Shown piece after piece: positions 1-6,677 of a stretch of 64,000 nt of DNA. Both the position numbers and the translations under genes were made by a program. The stretch is from positions 1,426,001 through 1,490,000 of the forward strand of contig NZ_CP107549.1 in assembly GCF_025837155.1 (NCBI RefSeq). Direction: 5' to 3'. The notes under the pieces were generated by a model. That model searched no databases and was not told the DNA's origin. It was given only the letters and a program-made list of their open reading frames with translations. The stretch's first letter is position 1. Every line of letters starts with the position of its first letter. The DNA comes from Pseudomonas sp. Z8(2022). GTDB lineage: Bacteria; Pseudomonadota; Gammaproteobacteria; Pseudomonadales; Pseudomonadaceae.

Positions 1-34
1 CGGCAAGAAATAGATGTTTGATATTCACTCTCAT
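1..34 (-). CDS. Start of an unidentified cassette gene, truncated by the window edge
   Basis: The ATG at 34-32 overlaps the TGA stop (33-31) of the upstream membrane-protein gene in an ATGA arrangement, and GGAGGGGAG just upstream is a good ribosome binding site. The eleven visible residues read MRVNIKHLFLA: a positive start followed by hydrophobic residues, as at the beginning of a signal peptide or membrane anchor. No attC lies between the two genes, so they probably share a cassette and are translationally coupled. Nothing can be said about function from this fragment. Confidence 0.5.
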   Translation of the reverse strand, partial: MRVNIKHLFLA

Positions 35-348
35 TGCTCCCCTCCTGCGCTAGGCGGTTGCTTTTTCTCTTGTCTATTAAGAAATGAGAAAAACAGCCAA
101 GTAAATACAAATGCGCCCCCCATATCGAGTGGGTTTTGTGGACTGATCGGCACGCCGACGCTATCGGAAATGGCCTGATACCTGAGCACCTTCAGCACCG
201 ATAGCGCGACCACACTCACAATAAACATCAAAATGGTCAACGACCATGCAGCCAGGCGAGACGCCGACTTCTGCTTAAATGCAGTCACGTTCAGTAGCTT
301 TGCCGCACCAAACACGAGCAGTCCGTAAATGAGCCAATCGACGAGCAT
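31..348 (-). CDS. Integron cassette gene: small three-helix membrane protein of unknown function
   Basis: This 105-residue protein has three hydrophobic segments, at about residues 2-19, 32-54 and 76-90. A basic loop lies between the first two, and the tail is hydrophilic, charged and Pro/Gly-rich (ending PSAGGEQ). I do not recognise a family. It is the first gene of cassette 4: the attC at 365-441 lies just upstream, and the start codon is about 22 bases from the cassette boundary with only a weak purine-rich ribosome binding site. Its stop overlaps the start of a second gene that leaves the window, so the two may act together. Base composition is lower in GC than the core genes, as expected of a captured cassette. 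Confidence 0.7.
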   Translation of the reverse strand: MLVDWLIYGLLVFGAAKLLNVTAFKQKSASRLAAWSLTILMFIVSVVALSVLKVLRYQAISDSVGVPISPQNPLDMGGAFVFTWLFFSFLNRQEKKQPPSAGGEQ

Positions 349-364
349 GGGTAGTTCTTCTATC

Positions 365-441
365 CGCTAACGATTAAGCTAAGGGGCCGGCTTTAGCCGG
401 TCCCAGTGAGCGAAGCGAACGATTTGAGCGCATTGTTATGC
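365..441 (-). repeat. attC site of cassette 3
   Basis: This 77-base imperfect palindrome runs from CGCTAAC (365-371) to GTTATGC (435-441). Its inner arms GGCCGGCTTTAGCCGG are followed by the tract CAGTGAGCGAAGCGAACG, which is shared with the site at 1340-1415. The stop codon of the gene at 436-669 lies inside the right-hand box. The expected crossover on the minus strand is G/TTAGCG. Confidence 0.9.
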
Positions 442-669
442 GCTGAACTGGCCAAGAACGGCCATTAGCAAAATGGCAAATACGAGAATTCCAACGCAGC
501 ATACATATGCCTCATTTCTGGAGCCGCTTAACCACTCGTTTTTTGGGTATTTCCCAAAAGTGGCCACTTTTACAAATGGCCACCCTATGGCGTAGAAAAA
601 TGTTCCAAGTATTATTTCCGTTACTAAGTAGCCAAAAAACCGGACTACGAGGCTGAGAAGTTCTTCCAT
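436..669 (-). CDS. Integron cassette gene: 77-residue two-helix membrane protein, unknown function
   Basis: The protein has a long hydrophobic N-terminal stretch (about residues 4-38, broken by a Trp-Pro) and a second membrane helix at about 55-74, separated by a short polar loop with KYPKNEWLSGSRNE. I recognise no family; tiny membrane proteins like this are frequent in cassette arrays. The ATG at 669 follows GGAGA at good spacing, about 18 bases from the G/TTATAC cassette boundary, so the gene carries its own ribosome binding site but no obvious promoter. It fills nearly the whole 316-base cassette. Confidence 0.75.
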   Translation of the reverse strand: MEELLSLVVRFFGYLVTEIILGTFFYAIGWPFVKVATFGKYPKNEWLSGSRNEAYVCCVGILVFAILLMAVLGQFSA

Positions 670-680
670 GTGTCTCCAGC

Positions 681-769
681 GTATAACGATTAAGCTAACG
701 GGCGGCCAAAAGCGCAGCTTTTGGACGTCCAGCGAACGGAGTGAGCGACAGTTGAGCGCATTGTTAGGC
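681..769 (-). repeat. attC site of cassette 2
   Basis: This 89-base site runs from GTATAAC (681-687) to GTTAGGC (763-769). It contains the paired tracts GGCGGCCAAAAGC and GCTTTTGGACGTCC and then AGCGAACGGAGTGAGCGA. It is more divergent and slightly longer than the sites at 365-441 and 1340-1415. It closes cassette 2, 64 bases beyond the stop of the gene at 834-1061. Confidence 0.88.
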
Positions 770-833
770 TACACCTCAGGGTGCTTTCTGTAGAGACTGA
801 AGAGGATAGGCTTTGGTGGTGAGCGTCTAGTTC

Positions 834-1061
834 TCATAGCCATCTCTTTTGTCCCTTTTGGTATACGTTGATAGCAATCTTTTTGCCGATATTCTCTGGT
901 TTACAGCAGTACAAGCCGGGACCATAGGGGCATCCCCAATATTGTTTACTATTAGGGTGGCGAGCATTCGATTGCTTTCGGTCTCGCAATACAAATTTCT
1001 CACCGCATCCTGCGCAAATGCGCTCTTTTTTCTGGAGGCCAAGAATTTTTAACCAGTCCAT
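834..1061 (-). CDS. Cassette 2, second gene: small Cys-rich zinc-ribbon-like protein
   Basis: The 75-residue protein has CAGCG at residues 16-20 and further cysteines at 44, 52 and 53. That makes a CxxC knuckle followed by a second Cys cluster, compatible with a zinc ribbon; the rest is basic (pI clearly high). No family is recognised. GAGGT lies 7-8 bases before the ATG. The reading frame 827-1042 in another phase is also open but lacks a comparable ribosome binding site and motif, so this frame is preferred. It shares its cassette with another CxxC protein (1106-1315), with no recognisable attC between them. Confidence 0.6.
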   Translation of the reverse strand: MDWLKILGLQKKERICAGCGEKFVLRDRKQSNARHPNSKQYWGCPYGPGLYCCKPENIGKKIAINVYQKGQKRWL

Positions 1062-1105
1062 ATGCGTGACCTCGCGCGTTAATGCACTACAGTACTTTCA
1101 GGCTG

Positions 1106-1315
1106 CTAACGTGAAGCTTGTTGGTAAATGGTGGCTGCTTCCTTCGACTTAGACGGCCAAGTATGACCACACTCACATACGCACTGATATGAGCCGTTCT
1201 TGTTGCGACCAGTGACTCTTACACGCCTGAATATCTCAGGGCTGACTTTCCCTCGTGCAATGCGATGACCATTGGCGTCGCGGCATTTGCTGCAATAAAT
1301 AGCTTGAGTTGTCAC
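1106..1315 (-). CDS. Cassette 2, first gene: small zinc-ribbon-like protein
   Basis: The 69-residue protein begins with GTG, preceded by GGAGGC at good spacing and about 30 bases from the cassette boundary. It has CSKC at residues 8-11 and CVCECGH at 45-51, a typical two-knuckle zinc-ribbon layout, with a basic segment between them (RGKVSPEIFRRVRVTGRNK). That suggests nucleic-acid binding, but no specific family is recognised. The stop is TAG at 1106-1108. It is followed after 44 bases by a second Cys-rich gene in the same cassette. Confidence 0.65.
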   Translation of the reverse strand: MTTQAIYCSKCRDANGHRIARGKVSPEIFRRVRVTGRNKNGSYQCVCECGHTWPSKSKEAATIYQQASR

Positions 1316-1339
1316 TGGGTGCCTCCGGTAGTTTTTGTA

Positions 1340-1415
1340 GCCTAACGTTTGGTTAAGGGGCGGGCTTTAGCCCGTCCCAGTGAGCGAAGCGAACGGTTTG
1401 AACCTATTGTTAGGA
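1340..1415 (-). repeat. attC site of cassette 1
   Basis: This 76-base imperfect palindrome runs from GCCTAAC (1340-1346) to GTTAGGA (1409-1415). The arms GGGCGGGCTTTAGCCCGTCCC are followed by AGTGAGCGAAGCGAACGG. It aligns almost base for base with the site at 365-441. The stop codon of the gene at 1410-1892 lies in its right-hand box. Confidence 0.93.
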
Positions 1416-1892
1416 TTTGCCTTCGCGGAGTTGTTCGTTTAATGCACGAGCTTTTTTCTTGCATAAAATCATTGTTTTATAAGCAAGATTTTTGAATGCC
1501 ATGTGATCTAGCTCTTCTAGAACTTGCTCAATAGGGACGAAACTGACACCGAATCCGGTGCTTGTTGATGGAATGCGTTTCACAGGCCTTAGATCGTAGT
1601 CTGTATGTGCGGCGACACGATTTCTTAGGTTTATAACTTTATTGTGAAGTACATATTCGTCAGGGCTAAGATCTTTCTCTAGTTTAAGCGAAACTTTTTG
1701 AGTGGCGCCCGATCCGTCGCTTTTTAAAAAGGGGCGAGAGTAGGCAACAATTGCCGCAACCATCAGGCCTCGTTTTATTATTGCTTGATCAGTTTCTGTG
1801 TAGGCTTCCAGATATTGATGCGCCTCACAGGTATCGTCGTCAGACAGACTTGCCCTGTTGAATTGCAGTTCAATGTTGTTTGAGCGCAGCAT
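1410..1892 (-). CDS. Cassette 1: HEPN-motif protein, candidate RNase toxin or defence effector
   Basis: This 160-residue, mostly helical protein carries RNRVAAH at residues 90-96, an exact match to the RNxxxxH catalytic motif of HEPN ribonucleases. It sits in the context LHNKVINLRNRVAAHTDYD, close to the pattern of AbiU2-like and related HEPN families. A predicted helical N-terminus (22-52) and a Lys-rich C-terminal helix (about 117-158) fit an all-alpha HEPN fold. It is the cassette next to attI, hence the most recently acquired or best expressed. No antitoxin-like partner (for example a MNT nucleotidyltransferase) is visible in this cassette. The RNase activity and defence role are inferred from the motif only. 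Confidence 0.72.
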   Translation of the reverse strand: MLRSNNIELQFNRASLSDDDTCEAHQYLEAYTETDQAIIKRGLMVAAIVAYSRPFLKSDGSGATQKVSLKLEKDLSPDEYVLHNKVINLRNRVAAHTDYDLRPVKRIPSTSTGFGVSFVPIEQVLEELDHMAFKNLAYKTMILCKKKARALNEQLREGKS

Positions 1893-1904
1893 TATTAATG
1901 CTAC

Positions 1905-1970
1905 TCCTAACTATTAATTAGACGACACGTATGTCGCGTTCCTACGCGACACCTGTCGCATAATCTTCCT
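1905..1970 (-). other. attI recombination site and probable start of cassette transcription
   Basis: On the minus strand GTTAGGA (1911-1905) is the simple-site core where cassette 1 joins the platform. The neighbouring TAATTAATAG (1911-1920) is the most AT-rich stretch of the interval and could serve as a -10 region for cassette expression. The outer limit of attI is set by analogy with other integrons and is not visible as such. Confidence 0.65.
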
Positions 1971-2045
1971 TGTCGTCTTGCAAGTCCTTGTCTAGCTTGA
2001 AGGTTGTCGCGACAAACGCGACAGCACTCAGGGAGAAACGCGACA
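1932..2045. promoter_or_regulatory. Cluster of CGCGACA/TGTCGCG heptamers over attI and the intI promoter
   Basis: TGTCGCG at 1932-1938 and CGCGACA at 1945-1951 form a perfect 7-base dyad with a 6-base spacer. TGTCGCA follows at 1954-1960. TTGTCGCGACAA at 2004-2015 is a perfect 12-base palindrome. CGCGACA recurs at 2017-2023 and at 2039-2045, the last touching the A of the intI start codon. A candidate intI promoter, TTGTCG (1970-1975), 17 bases, TAGCTT (1993-1998), lies between the two groups, so a protein bound here could control intI, cassette expression or recombination. Confidence 0.6.
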
Positions 2046-3010
2046 TGGATGACGGCAAGCCCAAGTTGCTGGATCAACTGCGCCAGCAGATTCGAGTCAG
2101 AAACTATTCCATCCGTACCGAAGCTGTCTATGCCGAATGGGTAAAGCGTTACATCCGCTTTCACCACTACCGTCATCCGGCAGAGATGGGGGCGGCGGAA
2201 ATCGAGGCTTTTCTCACCCATCTTGCAGTTAAGCGCGACGTGTCCGCCTCGACGCAAAACCAGGCGCTGGCCGCTCTGCTATTCCTCTACAAGGAGGTGC
2301 TCAAGCTGGATTTGCCCTGGTTGCAGGGTGTCGTACGGGCGAAGAAACCTAAGCATCTGCCGGTGGTACTAACCCGTGTTGAGGTCGACGCCCTGTTGGC
2401 TCAACTGCAGGGCGATAGCTGGATCGTTGCGAATCTGCTCTATGGTGCTGGGTTGCGATTGCTTGAGGCGCTGCGGCTACGAGTCAAGGATGTCGACTTT
2501 ACCCGGCGGGAAATCATCGTGCGTGATGGTAAGGGCCAGAAAGACCGGGTAACCATGCTGCCAATGCGTGTTGTCGAGCCGTTACGGCAACATTTGAACA
2601 AGGTGCAGCATGTGCATCAGGGGGATCTGGCCGAAGGTTTCGGCGAGGCTAATTTGCCGTTCGCGCTGGCGCGCAAGTATCCGAATGCGGTGAAGGAGTG
2701 GGGATGGCAGTTCATTTTCCCGTCGAGCAATCGCTCTCAGGATCCTCGCGGGCACGGTATTTATCGCCATCACCTGCATGAGAAAACCATCCAGCGGGCT
2801 GTGCGTGAGGCGGCGCGGCGTGCTGGTTTGATCAAGCATGCGACGCCACATTCGTTACGCCATTCCTTTGCCACGCATCTGCTGGAGGCAGGTCAGGACA
2901 TTCGCACTGTTCAGGAGTTGCTCGGCCACTCTGATGTGAAGACCACCATGATCTACACCCATGTGCTCAACCGCGGGGGGCTTGCGGTGTTGAGCCCTCT
3001 GGATCGCTGA
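2045..3010 (+). CDS. intI: Integron integrase IntI (tyrosine recombinase)
   Basis: IntI inserts and excises cassettes by recombination of attI with folded single-stranded attC. With the start at 2045 (AGGGAG upstream) the protein has 321 residues. The catalytic set is R138, H269, R272, H295 and nucleophile Y304, each exactly eight residues before its counterpart in the class 1 enzyme (146, 277, 280, 303, 312). The IntI-specific insert, absent from XerC/D, is visible at about 211-250 ([18 protein letters not shown]...). All catalytic residues are intact, so it is probably active. An in-frame ATG at 1970 would add 25 residues but lies upstream of the likely promoter -10. Its sequence is of the Pseudomonas chromosomal-integron type rather than a clinical class. 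Confidence 0.95.
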   Translation: MDDGKPKLLDQLRQQIRVRNYSIRTEAVYAEWVKRYIRFHHYRHPAEMGAAEIEAFLTHLAVKRDVSASTQNQALAALLFLYKEVLKLDLPWLQGVVRAKKPKHLPVVLTRVEVDALLAQLQGDSWIVANLLYGAGLRLLEALRLRVKDVDFTRREIIVRDGKGQKDRVTMLPMRVVEPLRQHLNKVQHVHQGDLAEGFGEANLPFALARKYPNAVKEWGWQFIFPSSNRSQDPRGHGIYRHHLHEKTIQRAVREAARRAGLIKHATPHSLRHSFATHLLEAGQDIRTVQELLGHSDVKTTMIYTHVLNRGGLAVLSPLDR

Positions 3011-3045
3011 CCACATATTCCATTTACTACTTGTTTCGGGATGCT

Positions 3046-3066
3046 GACTGAACTTTTCAGTTTTGC
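3046..3066 (+). terminator. Weak hairpin after intI
   Basis: CTGAA-CTT-TTCAG followed by TTTTGC lies about 40 bases beyond the intI stop. The stem is only five to six pairs, so termination is uncertain. Confidence 0.35.
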
Positions 3067-3176
3067 TACGGTCTTGCCCTCGTCCGGGCCGGTGGTTTGC
3101 GTGCTCGGCGTTCTTGCGGCCTGCGCGTGTGCGGTGGTTTCGCTGAGCGCAGTGCCCTTCGCGACGGTGAGAGGCC

Positions 3177-4100
3177 ATGATCGAAATAAGAAACCTGACC
3201 AAGCGTTTTGCGCAGCACACGGCGGTCAATGACCTGTCGTTCCAGGTCCAGCCAGGGGAAGTGCTGGGCTTTCTCGGTCCCAACGGGGCCGGCAAATCCA
3301 CCACCATGAAGATGCTCACCGGCTTTCTTGCGCCGACTTCCGGCACGGCGAGCATCCTCGGTTGCGATATCCAGACCCAGACCCTCAAGGCCCAGCGGCA
3401 GATCGGTTATCTGCCGGAAGGCGCGCCGTGCTACGGCGATATGACGGTGCGTGGCTTTCTTGAATTTATCGCCGAGGTGCGCGGTTTTCGTGGTGCCGAG
3501 AAGACGCTGCGCGTACAGCGCGCTGTGGAGCAGGTGGAGCTGGAAAAGGTGCTGGAGCAGAGCATCGAGACGCTGTCCAAGGGCTTCAAGCGCCGCGTTG
3601 GCCTGGCCCAGGCGATTCTGCATGATCCGCGCGTGCTGATCCTCGACGAGCCCACCGACGGCCTCGACCCCAACCAGAAGCATCAGGTGCGCCAGCTTAT
3701 TCAGGGGCTGGCCCGCGACAAGATCGTGATCATTTCCACTCATATTCTCGAAGAGGTAACGGCGCTGTGTACCCGCGCAGTGGTGATCGCCAAGGGCCGC
3801 TTGCTGGCCGATGGTACGCCGCTGGAGCTGGAAAGCCGCTCGCGCTATCACCAGGCGGTGACGCTGGTGGCCGATGAAGCGCTGGATCAGGCAGCCCTCG
3901 CGGCGCTGCCGGGCGTCGCCGGTGTCGAGGAGAACGCCCGCGAGCACAGCCTGAGCGTGCTGGCGCAGCCGGGCGAAGTGATCTTCCCGCAGGTCAATGC
4001 GCTGATTGCCGAGCGCGGCTGGAAGGTCAAGGAACTCAACGTGGAACGCGGCCGCCTGGATGAGGTGTTCCGCACACTGACCCGGGGAGAGCAGCCATGA
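3177..4100 (+). CDS. ABC transporter ATP-binding protein (GldA-like)
   Basis: This 307-residue ABC ATPase has Walker A GPNGAGKST at residues 34-42, a variant signature LSKGFKRR, Walker B VLILDEPTDGLDP and the switch histidine in STHILEEV. The C-terminal extension (about 220-307) is of the kind found in ABC-2 exporters such as CcmA/GldA-type proteins. It overlaps the permease gene by four bases (ATGA) and heads a set with a GldG-like protein and a DUF4340 protein; in Bacteroidota related proteins support gliding, but in Pseudomonas the substrate is unknown. GAGAGG precedes the ATG. Confidence 0.9.
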   Translation: MIEIRNLTKRFAQHTAVNDLSFQVQPGEVLGFLGPNGAGKSTTMKMLTGFLAPTSGTASILGCDIQTQTLKAQRQIGYLPEGAPCYGDMTVRGFLEFIAEVRGFRGAEKTLRVQRAVEQVELEKVLEQSIETLSKGFKRRVGLAQAILHDPRVLILDEPTDGLDPNQKHQVRQLIQGLARDKIVIISTHILEEVTALCTRAVVIAKGRLLADGTPLELESRSRYHQAVTLVADEALDQAALAALPGVAGVEENAREHSLSVLAQPGEVIFPQVNALIAERGWKVKELNVERGRLDEVFRTLTRGEQP

Positions 4101-4828
4101 CCCAGTTGCCCGTGATCTTCAAACGCGAGCTGGCGAGCTATTTCGCCACGCCGCTGGCCTATGTGTTCATCGTCATCTTCCTGGTGCTGTCCGGGGTGTT
4201 CACCTTCTATCTGGGCGGCTTCTTCGAGGGCGGGCAGGCCAATCTGTCGGCCTTCTTCAATTTCCACCCCTGGCTCTATCTGTTCCTGGTGCCGGCGATT
4301 GCCATGCGCCTGTGGGCGGAGGAGCGCAAGTCCGGCTCCATCGAGCTGCTGATGACCCTGCCGATCACCCGCTTCGAGGCGGTCACCGGCAAGTTCCTGG
4401 CGGCCTGGGTGTTCGCCGGCATCGCGCTGCTGCTGACCTTCCCGATGATCATCACGGTCAACTACCTGGGCGAGCCGGACAACGGCGCCATCGTCACCGG
4501 CTATATCGGCAGCTGGCTGCTGGCCGGGGCTTATCTGGCCATCGGCTCGTGCATGTCGGCGCTGAGCAAGAACCAGGTGATCGCCTTCATCCTCGCGGTC
4601 AGCGCCTGCTTCCTGTTTATCGTCAGCGGCTTTCCCATGGTGCTCGACGCCTTCGCCTGGGCGCCGCAGTGGCTGGTCGATGCCATCGCCTCGCTGAGCT
4701 TCCTGGTGCGCTTCGACGCCATCAGCAAGGGCGTGATCGATCTGCGCGACCTGCTGTATTTCCTCTCGCTGATCGCCGCCTGGCTGACCGCCACTGCTGT
4801 GGTCATCGACCTGAAGAAAGCCGACTGA
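4097..4828 (+). CDS. ABC-2 type permease (GldF-like)
   Basis: This 243-residue membrane protein has six hydrophobic segments, and its N-terminal VIFKRELASYFATPLAYVF is the hallmark start of the ABC-2 permease family. It would form the channel driven by the ATPase encoded immediately upstream (four-base overlap). Ten bases separate it from the GldG-like gene. The substrate is unknown. Confidence 0.88.
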   Translation: MTQLPVIFKRELASYFATPLAYVFIVIFLVLSGVFTFYLGGFFEGGQANLSAFFNFHPWLYLFLVPAIAMRLWAEERKSGSIELLMTLPITRFEAVTGKFLAAWVFAGIALLLTFPMIITVNYLGEPDNGAIVTGYIGSWLLAGAYLAIGSCMSALSKNQVIAFILAVSACFLFIVSGFPMVLDAFAWAPQWLVDAIASLSFLVRFDAISKGVIDLRDLLYFLSLIAAWLTATAVVIDLKKAD

Positions 4829-4837
4829 GGAGCGCCC

Positions 4838-6670
4838 ATGAAAAAGCTGATCTATTCCGGCGCCGGGCTGCTGCTGATCGCGGTGGCCTTTGTCGCCTTC
4901 AACCTGCTGGCCGGTCTGGGCCTGGGCGGTGCGCGCCTGGACCTGACCGAGCAGAAGCTCTACACCATCTCCGCCGGCACCAGGCAGATCCTTGGCGAGC
5001 TGGACGAGCCGGTCAACCTGTACTTCTTCTACTCGGACAAGGTGGCCAAGGACCTGCCGGCGCTGCGCAACTACGCCCAGCGTGTGGAAGAAATGCTCAA
5101 GGCGTACCAGGCGCAGGCGAACGGCAAGATCCGCCTGCATATCATCGATCCCGAGCCGTTCTCCGAGGACGAGGACAAGGCCGCCGAGTTCGGCCTGCAG
5201 GGCATCCCGCTGCAGCAGGGTGGTGACTCGATCTACTTTGGCCTGGCCGGTACCAACGCGCTGGACGACACCCAGGTGATCCCGTTCTTCGCCCTGGATC
5301 AGGAGGAACATCTCGAATATGAGCTGAGCCGGCTGGTGCAGACCCTGGCCAAGCCGGAGCTACCGGTGGTCGGGGTGCTCTCCGGGCTGCAGATGACCGG
5401 CGGCTTCGACATGATGGCGCGGCAGCCGACGCCGCCGTGGATGGTGCTGGAGCAGGTGCGTCAGTTGTTCCAGATCGAGAACCTCAGGACCGATGTCGAC
5501 CAGATTCCCGAGCAGGTCTCGGTGCTGTGGCTGGTTCATCCGAAGAACCTGCCCGAGCAAACCCTGTATGCCATCGATCAGTTCGTGCTGCGCGGCGGCA
5601 AGCTGATGGTGTTCGTTGATCCTTACGCGGAAGCGGATAGCGGCGACATGCCGGGCGAGATGGCGGTGGACAAGGGCTCGAACATCGAGGCGCTGTTCAA
5701 GGCCTGGGGCCTGCGCATGGTGCCGGACAAGGTGCTTGGCGACGGCTCCTATGCCATGTCGGTCAACCGTGGCCAGGGGCAGCGCCCGGTGCGTCATGCT
5801 GCCTGGTTGAGTCTGCCGCGCAAGGCGCTGGACCAGGCCGATATCGCCACTGCCGGGCTGGAGAGCGTCACCGTGGCCACTGCCGGCATTCTCGAGCCGC
5901 TGGAGGGGGCGAAGACGCGTTTCACGCCGCTGATGCAAAGCTCCGAGTACGCCATGCCCTTTGAGGCCCAGCGCTTCGCCATGCTCAGCAATCCGGAGGA
6001 GCTGATTCGCGAGCTGGAGCCGACCGGCGAGCGCTACACCATCGCCGCGCGCATCGACGGCCCGGCGCAAAGCGCCTTCCCCGATGGCATCGAAGGTCGC
6101 AAGGACGGGCTCAAGCAGGCTGAGAACATCAACGTGATCGCCGTGGCCGATACCGACATCCTCAGCGACCGCATGTGGGTGCAGGTGCAGGAGTTCTTTG
6201 GCCAGCGCATGCCGCAGCCCTGGGCCGACAACGGCAGCTTTACCATCAATGCGCTGGACAACCTGACCGGCTCCGAGGCGCTGATCAGCGTGCGTTCGCG
6301 TGGTCGCTTCAGTCGTCCGTTCGTGGTGGTCGAAGAGCTGCAGCGCGCTGCCGAACAGCGCTTCCGCGACAAGGAGCAGGCCTTGCAGGCGCGTCTGGCC
6401 GAGACCGAGCAGCAACTGGCGGCGTTGCAGCGCAACGATGACCCGAACCAGGCACTGGAGCTGACGCCGGAGCAGCAGGGCGCATTGCAGCGCTTCATCC
6501 AGCAGAAGCTGGAAATCCGAAAGGAACTGCGCGACGTGCGCTACCAGCTCAACGCCGATATCGAGGCCCTGGGCCGTACGCTCAAGGTGATCAACATTGC
6601 TCTGGTACCGGCGCTGCTGACTCTTGGGGTGTTGGCGCTGTGGCTGTGGCGGCGCCGTCGTCACGCGTGA
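4838..6670 (+). CDS. GldG-family auxiliary ABC transport protein
   Basis: The 610-residue protein has an N-terminal membrane helix (about 5-30), a large extracytoplasmic domain with the GldG-type start (LDLTEQKLYTISAGTRQIL), a coiled-coil region rich in Gln/Glu at about 500-575, and a C-terminal helix (about 585-605) ending in RRRRHA. This two-helix periplasmic-loop architecture matches the DUF4350/GldG family that accompanies GldA/GldF-like transporters. GAGG sits just before the ATG. Its precise task is not known in Pseudomonas. Confidence 0.88.
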   Translation: MKKLIYSGAGLLLIAVAFVAFNLLAGLGLGGARLDLTEQKLYTISAGTRQILGELDEPVNLYFFYSDKVAKDLPALRNYAQRVEEMLKAYQAQANGKIRLHIIDPEPFSEDEDKAAEFGLQGIPLQQGGDSIYFGLAGTNALDDTQVIPFFALDQEEHLEYELSRLVQTLAKPELPVVGVLSGLQMTGGFDMMARQPTPPWMVLEQVRQLFQIENLRTDVDQIPEQVSVLWLVHPKNLPEQTLYAIDQFVLRGGKLMVFVDPYAEADSGDMPGEMAVDKGSNIEALFKAWGLRMVPDKVLGDGSYAMSVNRGQGQRPVRHAAWLSLPRKALDQADIATAGLESVTVATAGILEPLEGAKTRFTPLMQSSEYAMPFEAQRFAMLSNPEELIRELEPTGERYTIAARIDGPAQSAFPDGIEGRKDGLKQAENINVIAVADTDILSDRMWVQVQEFFGQRMPQPWADNGSFTINALDNLTGSEALISVRSRGRFSRPFVVVEELQRAAEQRFRDKEQALQARLAETEQQLAALQRNDDPNQALELTPEQQGALQRFIQQKLEIRKELRDVRYQLNADIEALGRTLKVINIALVPALLTLGVLALWLWRRRRHA

Positions 6671-6677
6671 GGGTTAT

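Larger units (their letters stand above)
1..3010 (-). mobile_element. Chromosomal integron: intI, attI and the first four cassettes (array continues beyond the left edge)
   Basis: An IntI-type tyrosine recombinase (2045-3010, plus strand) faces away from a run of small minus-strand genes. Related imperfect palindromes with GTTRRRY/RYYYAAC-like ends separate them and end at or near the stop codon of the preceding gene. Crossover points inferred from the G/TT triplets give cassette 1 at 1346-1910, cassette 2 at 687-1345, cassette 3 at 371-686 and cassette 4 from 370 off the left edge. Two of the three attC sites are close copies, as is usual for a sedentary chromosomal array rather than a mobile resistance integron. 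No resistance gene is present in the visible part. The integron sits beside the ABC/GldG cluster of the Pseudomonas core genome. Confidence 0.93.

Noticed and set aside
849..1052. Plus-strand and alternative minus-strand open frames in cassette 2
   Set aside because: They overlap the better supported gene at 834-1061, lack a Shine-Dalgarno sequence and lack the CxxC pattern.
1062..1105. A third attC between the two genes of cassette 2
   Set aside because: GTTAGCA and GCATTAAC occur on the minus strand but in the wrong order and without paired inner arms, so no attC fold is supported.
1932..2023. TGTCGC elements as ArgR sites
   Set aside because: The Pseudomonas ArgR consensus TGTCGC-N8-AA requires AA eight bases after each TGTCGC. 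None of the copies here has it, and no arginine gene is nearby.
1..3010. Clinical class 1 type mobile integron or resistance island
   Set aside because: No qacE/sul1, no transposon ends, no known resistance cassette, and the integrase and attC sites are of the chromosomal Pseudomonas type.
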